From Actinomadura xylanilytica (GTDB lineage Bacteria; Actinomycetota; Actinomycetes; Streptosporangiales; Streptosporangiaceae): 64,000 nt of DNA. Within the stretch, counting starts at the first letter, position 1. Every line of letters starts with the position of its first letter. Shown in pieces: positions 9,146 to 17,456 of the stretch. Position numbers and translations under genes: made by a program. The DNA lies in NCBI RefSeq assembly GCF_030283145.1, contig NZ_JASNWE010000001.1, forward strand, positions 1,177,751-1,241,750. Reading direction: 5' to 3'. The notes beneath the pieces were generated by a model. It saw only the letters and a program-made list of their open reading frames with translations. It had not been told where the DNA came from and searched no databases.

Positions 9146-10035
9146 CGGCGCGCCGCCTCCAGCGCGCTCCCGGCGCCGAGGGCGCGCGCGTACGCGAAGA
9201 CACCCAGCAGCAGCATCGCCATCAGCGTGAACGACAGCGCCGACGCGAGCGGGTAGGCGCTGTTGTCGAAGTACTCGGCCTGGATCACGTTCCCGATCAT
9301 GGTGTTCCGCGGGCCGCCCAGCACCTCGGCGTTGACGTAGTCGGCCGCGACCGGGACGAACGTCATGACCACCCCGGCGAGCACGCCCGGCAGCGACAGC
9401 GGCAGCACGATCCGGGCGAACGCCCGGACCCGGCCCGCGTACAGGTCGCGGGCGGCTTCCACCACGCGCGGATCGATCCGTTCGAGCGCGACGTAGATCG
9501 GCAGCACCATGAACGGCAGGAAGCCGTAGGTGAGCCCGGACACCACCGCGAAGCCGGTGTCGAGGACGTGGAATCCGTCCGGCAGCAGCCCGTGGTCGCG
9601 CAGCGGGCCGAGCACGGGCCCGTTGTCGGTCAGCACCAGCTTCCACGAGATCGTCCGCAGCACGAACGACACGAAGTACGGCAGCAGGAGCAGGAAGAGG
9701 TAGGTCGACTTGGCACGGCCGCCGTGGAACGCGATCCAGTACGCCGCCGGGTAGGCCAGCGCGGCGCACGCGGCCGTGGCCAGCAGCCCGTACCAGAGGG
9801 ACCGCACGAACTTGTCGCCGTAGGTGCCGAGGCCGTCGGTGTAGTTCTGCCAGTGGAAGGTCTGCTGGAAGCCGTCGACGAGGTTGCCCGTCTGCAACGA
9901 CAGCGACGCCATCAGCACCAGCGGCACCGCGAGAAACGCCAGCAGCCACAGCCCGGACGGCAGGACCAGCAGGTAGGGCGTGAGGCTCCGCGCCTCGCCG
10001 TGCCCGTCCTCGTCCCCTCTCCCGGCGCGGCGCAT
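9142..10035 (-). CDS. potB: Polyamine ABC transporter permease (PotB-type)
   Basis: A 297-residue permease with six predicted helices and the EAA loop V-V-E-A-A-R-D-L-Y-A-G, followed by R-I-V-L-P-L-S-L-P-G. The first helix starts at L-V-L-P-S-G-L-W-L-L. The start ATG shares one base with the potD stop, and the gene ends overlapping potC, so all pot genes form one tightly packed leftward operon. Confidence 0.88.
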   Translation of the reverse strand: MRRAGRGDEDGHGEARSLTPYLLVLPSGLWLLAFLAVPLVLMASLSLQTGNLVDGFQQTFHWQNYTDGLGTYGDKFVRSLWYGLLATAACAALAYPAAYWIAFHGGRAKSTYLFLLLLPYFVSFVLRTISWKLVLTDNGPVLGPLRDHGLLPDGFHVLDTGFAVVSGLTYGFLPFMVLPIYVALERIDPRVVEAARDLYAGRVRAFARIVLPLSLPGVLAGVVMTFVPVAADYVNAEVLGGPRNTMIGNVIQAEYFDNSAYPLASALSFTLMAMLLLGVFAYARALGAGSALEAARR

Positions 10036-11255
10036 CAGGAGCCCTTGGCGATCGGTTCGAAGATCTTCTGGTACTCCGCCTCCTCGGCCGGCGCGAGCCG
10101 CCGGTAGCGCCGCAGCCGCGCCAGCTCGGCCTCGGACGGGAAGACCAGCGGGCTCGCGCTCAGCCGCTCCAGGTCAGCCCGCTCCCCGCCGCGCGCCGCC
10201 GCCGCGTCCCGCGCGATGAGGGGCCGGGTCGCCGGGACGGGCGTGATGTAGTTGATGAACTCGGTCAGCGGCGCGTTGTTCTCCGGCGCGTACAGCCAGT
10301 CCATCAGCTCCAGCGCGTCCACCGGGTGCTCGGCGGTCCTCGGGACGCACAGGTTGTCGGTCCAGATCGTGCCGCCCTCGCGGGGCACCACGAACCTCAC
10401 GTCGGGCCCGGCCATGCTGTAGGCGTCGCCCGACCAGGCCATCGTCATCCAGACCTCGCCCTTGCTGACCGCGTCGATGTAGTCCTGGTTGTAGTACTTG
10501 CGGACGATCCCGTCGTCGCGCTGCCGGCGCAGCCGCGCGCCGGCCCTCGCCCAGTCGGCCGGGGTCGACCGCTCGGGGTCGATGCCGAGCGCGAGCATCC
10601 CGAAGCTGCCGAGCTCCTGCGAGTCGGCCATCATCCCGACCCGTCCCTTGTACTCGGGGTCGAAGAGCTGCGCGATACCGGTGATCTCCTCCTTCACGTA
10701 CCGGGTGTTGTAGGCGATGCCGGTGATGCCCGAGACGTACGGGACGGTGAAGGCGTTGCCCGGGTCGTAGGACGGGTTCTTGAACCCGGCCGCCGCGTTG
10801 GCCGCGAAGGTCCGCAGCCGGGTGTGGTCGAGCGGCGCCAGGTAGCCGAGCCGGCGGCACCTCTCCAGCTGGATGCCGTTGGTCATGACCATCAGGTCGA
10901 ATCCGATCGACTGCCCGGCGGCGAGCGGCGCCTGGATCTTGCCGAACCACGGCGCGGTCTCCTCGATGACCTCCTTGTAGGTCACCTCGGTCCCGGTGGC
11001 CTTCTCGAACGCCTTGAGCGTGGCGCGGTCGTCCTGCATGTAGCCGGGCCAGTTGGCCCAGCTCAGCCTCCCGGCCCTGGTCTTGTCCCGCCAGAACTCG
11101 CGGACGTCGCCCGTGGTGACCGTCCCCTTGCCGCCCTGCCCCTTCACCCCGCAGGCGGCGAGGGCGAGCGCGGCGCCCCCCGCGCCCAGCAGCCGCAGGA
11201 CGTCGCGGCGGGGGCGGGTGAGGCCGCGCAGCAGGGCGGGGTCGATCTCGCTCAC
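10035..11255 (-). CDS. potD: Polyamine-binding lipoprotein (PotD-type)
   Basis: A 406-residue extracellular solute-binding protein. The N-terminus carries twin arginines (R-P-R-R-D-V-L-R-L) before a hydrophobic stretch ending in L-A-A-C, so Tat export and lipidation are likely. L-S-W-A-N-W-P-G-Y-M near the mature start and F-D-L-M-V-M-T-N further on fit the spermidine/putrescine binder family. The GTG at 11255 overlaps the potA stop (GTGA); an in-frame ATG 13 codons upstream would lie inside potA. It delivers polyamine to PotBC. Confidence 0.87.
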   Translation of the reverse strand: MSEIDPALLRGLTRPRRDVLRLLGAGGAALALAACGVKGQGGKGTVTTGDVREFWRDKTRAGRLSWANWPGYMQDDRATLKAFEKATGTEVTYKEVIEETAPWFGKIQAPLAAGQSIGFDLMVMTNGIQLERCRRLGYLAPLDHTRLRTFAANAAAGFKNPSYDPGNAFTVPYVSGITGIAYNTRYVKEEITGIAQLFDPEYKGRVGMMADSQELGSFGMLALGIDPERSTPADWARAGARLRRQRDDGIVRKYYNQDYIDAVSKGEVWMTMAWSGDAYSMAGPDVRFVVPREGGTIWTDNLCVPRTAEHPVDALELMDWLYAPENNAPLTEFINYITPVPATRPLIARDAAAARGGERADLERLSASPLVFPSEAELARLRRYRRLAPAEEAEYQKIFEPIAKGS

Positions 11256-12415
11256 GTGGCTGCTCCGATGGCGTAGGAGTGGCGCGGGTCCCACGACAGC
11301 CAGACGGCGTCCCCCCGAACGGCGATCTCGTCGGCCGACGTGGCGTTCTGGAGGAAGGCGACCACGTCGGCGCCGGTCGCGGTGGCGACGCTGTAGCTGG
11401 TCGAGGTGCCCTGGTAGACGACCTCGGTGACGGTGCCGCGGACCCGGCAGAGCGCGTCGCCGTCCGGCGCGTCCGGGCCGATCCCGATCTTCTCGGGACG
11501 GACGGTCAGCTCCAGCCGTTCCCCGGCCGCGACCGTGAGCCCGGACCGCAGCGGCACCGAGATCCGCCCGGCCGGCCCGTACCGCAGGACGGCGCGGTCG
11601 GCGGTGACCTCGGCGACCTCGCCGGACAGCAGGTTGGAGGTGCCGATGAACCCGGCGGTGAACCGGGTCGCGGGATGCTCGTAGACCTCGCGCGGGGTGC
11701 CGAGCTGCTCGATCCGCCCCTCGTTCATGACCGCGATCCGGTCCGACATGGTCAGCGCCTCGCCCTGGTCGTGGGTGACGTGGACGAAGGTGACCCCGAC
11801 CTCGCGCTGGATCCGCTTCAGCTCGACCTGCATGGCCTGGCGGAGCTTGAGGTCGAGCGCGCCGAGCGGCTCGTCCAGCAGCAGCGCGCGCGGCCGGTTG
11901 ACCAGGGCGCGGGCGAGCGCGACCCGCTGCTGCTGCCCGCCCGACAGCTCGGCGGGCCGCCGCCGCTCCCGGCCGGTCAGGTCGACGAGCTCCAGCATCG
12001 CCCCGACCCGGTCGGCGATCTCGCGCCTGGCCGCGCCGCGCCGCCGCGGCCCGAACGCCACGTTCTCGAAGACGTTCATGTGCGGGAACAGCGCGTAGGA
12101 CTGGAACACCATGTTGACGTCGCGCCTGTCCGCGGGCACCCCGGTGACGTCGCGTCCCTGCAACCGGATCGCGCCCGCCGTCGGGGCCTCGAACCCGGCG
12201 ACCAGGCGCATGGTGGTCGTCTTGCCGCAGCCGGACGGCCCGAGCAGCGAGAAGAACTCGCCCTGCGCGATCGCCAGATCGAGCCCGCGCACGGCGGTCA
12301 CGTCCGCGCCCCTCGCGCGGTAGGTCTTCCGGACGCCGACCAGCTCGATGGCGGGGGGCGCGGACCCGTCCGGCGCGGCGTCCGCACGGACCTCGGAATG
12401 GCGCGTCACGGTCAT
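11252..12415 (-). CDS. potA: Polyamine ABC transporter ATPase (PotA-type)
   Basis: A 387-residue ABC ATPase. Walker A is GPSGCGKTT, the signature is LSGGQQQR, and Walker B is ALLLDEPLGALD. The switch His is in V-T-H-D-Q. The C-terminal TOBE_2 domain (about 290-385), typical of the PotA/MalK group, has L-T-V-R-P-E-K. It opens the transporter part of the operon, 12 bases after the 31-codon remnant described next. Confidence 0.92.
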   Translation of the reverse strand: MTVTRHSEVRADAAPDGSAPPAIELVGVRKTYRARGADVTAVRGLDLAIAQGEFFSLLGPSGCGKTTTMRLVAGFEAPTAGAIRLQGRDVTGVPADRRDVNMVFQSYALFPHMNVFENVAFGPRRRGAARREIADRVGAMLELVDLTGRERRRPAELSGGQQQRVALARALVNRPRALLLDEPLGALDLKLRQAMQVELKRIQREVGVTFVHVTHDQGEALTMSDRIAVMNEGRIEQLGTPREVYEHPATRFTAGFIGTSNLLSGEVAEVTADRAVLRYGPAGRISVPLRSGLTVAAGERLELTVRPEKIGIGPDAPDGDALCRVRGTVTEVVYQGTSTSYSVATATGADVVAFLQNATSADEIAVRGDAVWLSWDPRHSYAIGAAT

Positions 12416-12427
12416 GGGGCCACCCGT

Positions 12428-12523
12428 TCAGGAGCCGATGCGGTGCATGACGTACTCGATCCGCGTGCGGTCCGCGTCGTCACCGCCGATGAAGCCGCGC
12501 AGCCCGGTCCCGCTGGTCGTCAT
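12428..12523 (-). pseudogene. 31-codon ORF, probable in-frame deletion ghost of an aldehyde dehydrogenase
   Basis: A short ORF with ATG, stop and a strong AGGAGGGG ribosome site lies just before potA. Its first half (L-R-G-F-I-G-G) resembles the start of aminobutyraldehyde dehydrogenases (L-R-N-[FY]-I-[GN]-G-E). Its last residues (T-R-I-E-Y-V-M-H-R-I-G) resemble their C-terminus (Y-T-R-[IV]-K-H-V-M). An enzyme of about 470-500 residues would then be reduced to its two tips. Polyamine operons commonly carry such a dehydrogenase, which supports the reading. Alternatively it is a genuine small peptide or leader. Confidence 0.5.
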
Positions 12524-12600
12524 CGCCCCTCCTCGATGGCCGCCGCCCGATGTGTCCCGTTGGTCCGACCCTGACAGAGATTTCCCAGGCATGACAAGTG

Positions 12601-12622
12601 ATTTCGTTGTTACGATCGAAAT
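12601..12622. promoter_or_regulatory. Candidate Lrp/AsnC operator (ATTTCG-N10-CGAAAT)
   Basis: A perfect 6-base dyad with a 10-base AT-rich spacer sits in the divergent region between the pot operon (start 12523, leftward) and the Lrp-type gene (start 12686, rightward). Position and spacing suit autoregulation and control of the pot operon by that regulator. Confidence 0.45.
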
Positions 12623-12685
12623 TTACGACGGAATCCGTTGAGCCCCCCGCCTCTCGATCACGATGCCGCAACGAGGAGACCAACG

Positions 12686-13183
12686 ATGACGGAGCGCACT
12701 CCGGAGCGGGCGCCGTCCTCCCCCCGGCGCCCGCAGACCGTCCAGCTGGACGAGACCGCCAAGCAGATCATCGAGCAGCTCCAGCAGGACGGGCGGCGCT
12801 CGTACGCGGCCATCGGCAAGGCCGTCGGGCTCTCGGAGGCGGCGGTCCGGCAGCGGGTGCAGAAACTGCTGGACGCCGGGGCGATGCAGATCGTCGGCGT
12901 GGCCGACCCGCTCACGCTCGGCTTCTCCCGGCGGCTGATGGTCGGTCTCAGGTGCGAGGGCGACCTGGAGCGGATCGCGGACGAGCTGGCCGAGCTGACC
13001 GAGGTCGGCTACGTGGTCATCACCGCCGGCTCGTTCGACATCCTGCTGGAGCTGGTCTGCGAGGACGACGACCGGGTACTCCGTCTGCTCGCCCAGATCC
13101 GCGCGGTGACCGGCGTCGTGTCCACCGACAGTTTCGTCTACCTCAAGCTGCGCAAGCAGACCCATTCCTGGGGCACCCCCTGA
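12686..13183 (+). CDS. Lrp/AsnC family transcriptional regulator
   Basis: The protein has 165 residues. After a Pro/Arg-rich tail of about 20, an AsnC-type winged helix-turn-helix covers about 25-75 (L-D-E-T-A-K-Q-I-I-E-Q-L-Q-Q-D-G-R-R-S-Y). The C-terminal effector-binding RAM domain (about 85-155) has V-V-I-T-A-G-S-F-D-I-L and closes with the T-D-S-F-V-Y-L-K-L strand. The ATG at 12686 has GAGGAG upstream; an in-frame ATG at 12638 lacks a ribosome site. It is divergent from the polyamine operon and probably regulates it. Confidence 0.88.
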   Translation: MTERTPERAPSSPRRPQTVQLDETAKQIIEQLQQDGRRSYAAIGKAVGLSEAAVRQRVQKLLDAGAMQIVGVADPLTLGFSRRLMVGLRCEGDLERIADELAELTEVGYVVITAGSFDILLELVCEDDDRVLRLLAQIRAVTGVVSTDSFVYLKLRKQTHSWGTP

Positions 13184-13316
13184 CACTCCAGCCCATTCCG
13201 GCGAAGGAACACGTCCCGCCTCATACGAAACGGCCCCCCGTTCTCCTTCTTGGTGGGGATGCAGCACCCGTGTCCACGGGCGTACTTTTTAGAGGTCGTC
13301 AGGAAGGAGACCTGCC

Positions 13317-13595
13317 ATGCCTGAGTCGGTTCGCCAGGACCTTCCCGCCACCCGCCCCGATGATCACATCGAGTTCCCGATGACCGAAGAGCAGGGGCTC
13401 GTGATCCGCAAGGCGGCCGAACTGATCGGGTGGACGGTCCCGCAGTATGTCCTTTCCACGGTCCTCGACAGGGCCGAACGCGATCTCTACGAGTACGCCG
13501 CGTCAGCCGGGACCGCCCGGCACGACGGCACCCAGCCCTCGGCCGACACCGGAGGCACCGAACCCTATGTCGCGATCCTCGCGGCCCTCGGCTGA
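13317..13595 (+). CDS. Small DUF1778/CopG-like protein, orphan antitoxin candidate
   Basis: A 92-residue product with an AAGGAG ribosome site. Its middle (M-T-E-E-Q-G-L-V-I-R-K-A-A-E-L-I-G, then V-L-S-T-V-L-D-R-A-E-R-D-L) has the spacing of DUF1778 (TacA-type) antitoxins, which form ribbon-helix-helix dimers. The usual acetyltransferase toxin gene is not next to it: a hairpin and a convergent HIT gene follow. The function is therefore open, and the family assignment is by eye. Confidence 0.6.
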   Translation: MPESVRQDLPATRPDDHIEFPMTEEQGLVIRKAAELIGWTVPQYVLSTVLDRAERDLYEYAASAGTARHDGTQPSADTGGTEPYVAILAALG

Positions 13596-13607
13596 CCCAG
13601 TCCGCCC

Positions 13608-13640
13608 GATCATGCGGCCACCTCCGGTGGCCGCATGATC
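13608..13640. terminator. Perfect 15-bp hairpin between convergent genes
   Basis: GATCATGCGGCCACC and its exact reverse complement are separated by three bases. It lies 13 bases after the DUF1778-like stop, and about 155 bases beyond the stop of the convergent HIT gene. It probably acts as a bidirectional terminator. Confidence 0.75.
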
Positions 13641-13794
13641 ACAACCCCTGGCCCCACGCCCGAACCCACACCCTGGTCCGGCCCCACCGCATGCCCCGAT
13701 CCACACGCCGGCGCGGGCGGGCCCGAGCTCCGAGTCCTGGCCCCGATCCACACTCCGCCACTCTCGGACTCAGACTCCGGGTGCGGGCCCCGCC

Positions 13795-14301
13795 TCAGGC
13801 TCCAGGTGCGAGCCCCGGCCCAGGCGCCGACGTGTGCCCTGATCCGCACTCCGGCGCCTGCCCTGATTCGGGCTCTGGGGCGAGGGCCGCGCTGAGGCGG
13901 GCCGCGTAGTCGGCGGCCTCCTCGTCCGAGTGGTACTTGTGGCGCGGCCAGAAGAACCCCCGCAGCCCGTCCTTGCGCTCGCGCGGCACCACATGGACGT
14001 GCAGATGCGGGACGCTCTGGCTGATGCGGTTGTTCATCGCCACGAACGAGCCCGCCGCGCCGAGTCCCGATTCCATCGCCCCGGACAGGCGCCGCGCGTG
14101 TTCGAAGAACGGTCCCACCAGTTCCACCGGAAGGTCGGACAGCGTTGCGTAATGGTCGCGCGGGACGAGCAGCGTATGCCCCTTGAACAAGGGGCGTGCG
14201 TCAAGAAACGCGAACGCGTCCGGCGCGTCCAGGACGATGTGCGCGGGGCGTTCTCCCCTCGCGATCTCGCAGAACACGCAGCCTTTGACGGATTCGGTCA
14301 T
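13795..14301 (-). CDS. HIT family nucleotide hydrolase
   Basis: A 168-residue protein with the histidine triad H-L-H-V-H-V-V-P near residue 100. The N-terminus has C-V-F-C-E-I, a probable zinc site with later histidines. The core reads F-L-D-A-R-P-L-F-K-G-H-T-L-L-V-P. HIT proteins cleave AMP from adenylylated substrates or dinucleotides. The last 30 residues are Gly/Pro/Ala-rich and lie in a low-complexity stretch, so the native C-terminus may be a recent extension. Confidence 0.85.
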   Translation of the reverse strand: MTESVKGCVFCEIARGERPAHIVLDAPDAFAFLDARPLFKGHTLLVPRDHYATLSDLPVELVGPFFEHARRLSGAMESGLGAAGSFVAMNNRISQSVPHLHVHVVPRERKDGLRGFFWPRHKYHSDEEAADYAARLSAALAPEPESGQAPECGSGHTSAPGPGLAPGA

Positions 14302-14376
14302 GCGCGCATTCTGCCGGGCGGCGGGCCCGCGCGCCTAACGACCCCCTTATGCCCGCGACGCTACCGTCCGTGGCTT

Positions 14377-15093
14377 ATGCGGCTGGAAAGCGTCGCCTTC
14401 CGGTACCGGCGGAAGGCCCCCTGGGTGCTCCGGGACGTCGAACTCACGCTCGCCCCCGGCACGGTGACCGAAGTGACCGGGCACAACGGGGCGGGCAAGT
14501 CGACGTTGCTGCGGCTGATCGCGGGCCTGCGCGACCCGCGCCGCGGCACGGTCACCGGCCGTCCGGGACGGGTCGGGTACGCGCCCGAGCGCTTCCCCGT
14601 CGACCAGCCGTTCACCGTCCGCGCCTACCTCGGCCATATGGCCGCCGTGCGCGGGGTGCCCGCCGACCTCGACCGCTGGGCCGGGCGCCTCGGCTTCGAG
14701 CACCTCCTCGGCGTGCGGCTGCCAGAACTCTCCAAGGGCAGCGCGCAGAAGGTGGGGCTCGCCCAGGCCCTGCTCGGCGACCCCGGCCTGCTCATCCTCG
14801 ACGAGCCGTTCGCCGGACTCGACGTCGCGACCCGCGACGCTCTGCCCGCCCTGATCTCCGACCGGGCGGCGCACGGCGCGACCGTGGTCGTCAGCGACCA
14901 CCAGGGCTGTATCGAGAGCCTCCCGGGCGTGACCCGGATCAGCGTCGCCGACGGCATGGTCGCCGTGCTGGAGGAGCCGCCCGCGCCCGCCGAGCGGACG
15001 GTGCTGGAGGTGATCGTGCGGGCGGACGAGGCCGACACGGTGGAGACCAAGCTGCGGGCCGATGGCCACGAGGTGCGGAGGCGGACGCTGTGA
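14377..15093 (+). CDS. ABC transporter ATPase
   Basis: A 238-residue ATPase. Walker A is GHNGAGKST, the signature is the variant L-S-K-G-S-A-Q-K, and Walker B is LLILDEPFAGLD. The Q-loop region has V-G-Y-A-P-E-R-F-P. No Shine-Dalgarno precedes the ATG. A -10-like TACCGT at 14362-14367 would place the transcript start at or beside the ATG, so a leaderless mRNA is plausible. The stop overlaps the permease start (GTGA). The substrate is unknown; the two-gene layout suggests an exporter. Confidence 0.85.
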   Translation: MRLESVAFRYRRKAPWVLRDVELTLAPGTVTEVTGHNGAGKSTLLRLIAGLRDPRRGTVTGRPGRVGYAPERFPVDQPFTVRAYLGHMAAVRGVPADLDRWAGRLGFEHLLGVRLPELSKGSAQKVGLAQALLGDPGLLILDEPFAGLDVATRDALPALISDRAAHGATVVVSDHQGCIESLPGVTRISVADGMVAVLEEPPAPAERTVLEVIVRADEADTVETKLRADGHEVRRRTL

Positions 15094-15779
15094 TCGCTCT
15101 CGCCCGGTTCCAGTTCGCGGGATATGTCCTGTCCCTGCGGGTCCTCCAGCCGCTGATCGTGGTCCTGCTGATCATCGCGCTGGTGCTGGGGCAGGGCCCC
15201 GGCGGGGCGAACGCCGCCGAGCTCGCAGTGGGGACGTTCGGCGACGTCGCCGCCTTCATGTTCCCGGTCTGGGCCTGGTCCGCCCGCGCGCTGCTCGACA
15301 CCCAGCCGGACGAGCAGCGCAACCTGTCGGCCACCGCCGCCCGCCGCCGCACCACCCCGACCTGGGCGGGGCTGCTCGCCGCGTACTCGATCAACGTCTG
15401 CCTCAGCGCCGTGATCCTCGCGATCCCGCTCATCCAGGCGGCGGCCTCCGGGGTGCAGGCCACGCCGATCGTGATCGGCACGGCCCTGAACCTGCTGGTG
15501 GCCGCCGCGGGCACCCTGCTGGGCGCCTGGACCAGCCGGGCGATCATCCCCGACCCCGGCGTCTCCCTCCTCGCCCTGCTCGGCGGAGCGGCGGCCCTGC
15601 TGCTGCTCAGCCTGGGACCGCTCGACCGGCTCTCGGTCCCGATGATCGGCTGGCTCCACGCCGCCCACCACGGACCCGACGCCTTCATCACCGACTTCCC
15701 CGGCATCGCACTGCACCTCGCCGCCTGGTCCGTCGTCGTCGGCATCGCCTACCTCCTCACCAAACGCCACCGCCCCTGA
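15090..15779 (+). CDS. ABC transporter permease, six membrane helices
   Basis: A 229-residue integral membrane protein starting at GTG inside the ATPase stop codon region. Six hydrophobic helices can be traced, beginning with V-L-Q-P-L-I-V-V-L-L-I-I-A-L-V-L and ending with W-S-V-V-V-G-I-A-Y-L-L. There is no ABC-2 consensus I can name. It partners the upstream ATPase by coupling and gene order. Confidence 0.8.
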   Translation: MIALARFQFAGYVLSLRVLQPLIVVLLIIALVLGQGPGGANAAELAVGTFGDVAAFMFPVWAWSARALLDTQPDEQRNLSATAARRRTTPTWAGLLAAYSINVCLSAVILAIPLIQAAASGVQATPIVIGTALNLLVAAAGTLLGAWTSRAIIPDPGVSLLALLGGAAALLLLSLGPLDRLSVPMIGWLHAAHHGPDAFITDFPGIALHLAAWSVVVGIAYLLTKRHRP

Positions 15780-15995
15780 GAGGCGCTCCGCATGTCCGCG
15801 TTCGGCCGCGCCGTCCAGGCACGCGCCTCGACACGCACCGGTCGGCTGGTCGGCCCGGCCACCTCCCCCGTCGGCCGGCAGCGGCGCGCGCCCGGCCGGC
15901 GACGCGCGCACCCCGCCGCCATCACGATGTGGTGGCCGCCATCGCGGACGAGTGGCCGCCGGACGCGGTGAACACACCTTCATGGCCACGGAGCG

Positions 15996-16820
15996 TCAGG
16001 TGGCCTGCAAGGTGAGCCAGGAGCGTTCGAGGGGCTCCTGGTCCCGGGTGCAGAAGTAGACGCGGCCCGGATCGCCCCAATGCCAGCCCAGGCGTTTGTC
16101 GGAGTCGAGCTGAAGCAGCAGCCGCCACTCCTCCTCCGCCGCCGCTTGCTCGTCGCCGGACATCTCGGCGGACTCCGCGTCGCGCCCGGTGGAGGCGAGC
16201 AGGCAGTCGGGCCCGACCGGGCGCTGCACCAGCGCCGGCCAGCCGCCGAGCTGGTGCACCGGCAGGTCGTCCGGCCAGGCGTACTGCGTCCACGCCACGT
16301 AGAGCTGCTCGTAGACCGGGAGGATGCCGCTGTAGAGCTCCTCCAACCGCCGCACCACGGGCTCCTGCGGCGACGGCAGGGACAGGAAGGGCGCCGCTTC
16401 CACCGGGCAGGGCGGATAGTTCGAGGTGCCCGCGGGAGGCTCGGCCTCGCGCAGGTCGCCGCCGGTGAACACCCGCCAGCCGTCCCGCTGGCCGGGCGCG
16501 TCGCCCCAGGGCCGCGGGATCTCGCTCGCGTAGTAGAAGGCGGCGGTGCCCTCGGCCGGCAGCCCGGCGATCGGGCCGAGCGCGGCCAGCTCGGCGAAGT
16601 CGACCGCGCCGAGGAAGTCGAGCGGCCGGCCCTCCCAGACCGGCCAGGGCTCGTCCGGCGGGAGCAGCGGCGTACCGCCGAGCCGCACGGTCACCGGGCC
16701 GTCGGCGCCGAGGCGCAGCGCGGGCCGGATCAGCGGCAGCAGCGCGCCGGTGACCTCCGGGGCGAAGAAGACGCCGAACAGGGAACGCAGCCGCTGACGC
16801 TGCGTGGCGAAGTGATCCAT
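15996..16820 (-). CDS. YwqG family (DUF1963) protein
   Basis: A 274-residue cytoplasmic protein. The DUF1963 pattern is seen in V-R-L-G-G-T-P-L-L-P-P-D-E-P-W-P, then F-L-G-A-V-D-F-A-E-L, H-Q-L-G-G-W-P near residue 185, and C-terminal L-L-Q-L-D-S-D before W-H-W-G-D-P-G-R-V-Y-F. The biochemical role of the family is unknown. It lies 60 bases downstream of the DivIVA-repeat gene in the same direction. Confidence 0.82.
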   Translation of the reverse strand: MDHFATQRQRLRSLFGVFFAPEVTGALLPLIRPALRLGADGPVTVRLGGTPLLPPDEPWPVWEGRPLDFLGAVDFAELAALGPIAGLPAEGTAAFYYASEIPRPWGDAPGQRDGWRVFTGGDLREAEPPAGTSNYPPCPVEAAPFLSLPSPQEPVVRRLEELYSGILPVYEQLYVAWTQYAWPDDLPVHQLGGWPALVQRPVGPDCLLASTGRDAESAEMSGDEQAAAEEEWRLLLQLDSDKRLGWHWGDPGRVYFCTRDQEPLERSWLTLQAT

Positions 16821-16880
16821 GTCACGTAGCGTTGCGCGCCGCGCGGCCGAAATCCAGCCCCCCGCGCGATTGTGGATAAC

Positions 16881-17387
16881 TCAGCGGCGTTCGAGCGCCC
16901 CGGCGAGCTGCGCCAGGAAGCGGTCGACCTCCTGCTCGTCGTAGCCGGGCCCGAGCCGGACCGCCCGGAACACGCATTCGCGCACGTCCCGCGCGGTCAC
17001 CGGCGGCGCCGCGCCGCGCAGTCCGGAGACCACCCGGTCGAGGAACGCGTCCACGTCCCGGACGTCGTAGCCGGCGCGCATCCCGGCGCCGGAGAAGCGC
17101 GAGTCCTGGATCCAGTTGATCAGCCAGCCCGGATGCACCCGGGGACGGCCCGGCCGCTGCCCGATCGGCGCTGCGGTCTGGAGCTCGCGGACGCACTCCT
17201 GCACCAGCTCGTCCACCGCCCGCTGCTCGTAGCCGCGCAGCACGATGTCGAACCTGACCGCGCGCACCTCGTCGGCCGTCACGGGCGGGCCGCCGTTCAA
17301 CGCGCCGGCGATCCGCCCGAGCAGCTCGTCCACCTGGGCGCGGTCGTAACCGCGCAAACCCACCGCAAGGCGCGGCCCCGTCTTCAC
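16881..17387 (-). CDS. Protein with four DivIVA-type repeats
   Basis: About 168 residues carrying four copies of a short motif: G-Y-(D/E)-x-x-x-V-D-x-(L/F), at G-Y-D-R-A-Q-V-D, G-Y-E-Q-R-A-V-D, G-Y-D-V-R-D-V-D and G-Y-D-E-Q-E-V-D. This is the DivIVA N-terminal signature, repeated without the long coiled coil of true DivIVA. The GTG at 17387 has GAGGAG nine bases upstream; a GTG at 17441 is also in frame. It follows rlmN by about 70 bases. A role at membranes or division sites is possible but not shown. Confidence 0.75.
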   Translation of the reverse strand: MKTGPRLAVGLRGYDRAQVDELLGRIAGALNGGPPVTADEVRAVRFDIVLRGYEQRAVDELVQECVRELQTAAPIGQRPGRPRVHPGWLINWIQDSRFSGAGMRAGYDVRDVDAFLDRVVSGLRGAAPPVTARDVRECVFRAVRLGPGYDEQEVDRFLAQLAGALERR

Positions 17388-17456
17388 CGGTCCGGGCTCC
17401 TCAGCATGTGCTCCCGCGCGCCCGCGCGGCGCAGGGAACACGCCCGCCGGGCCCGC

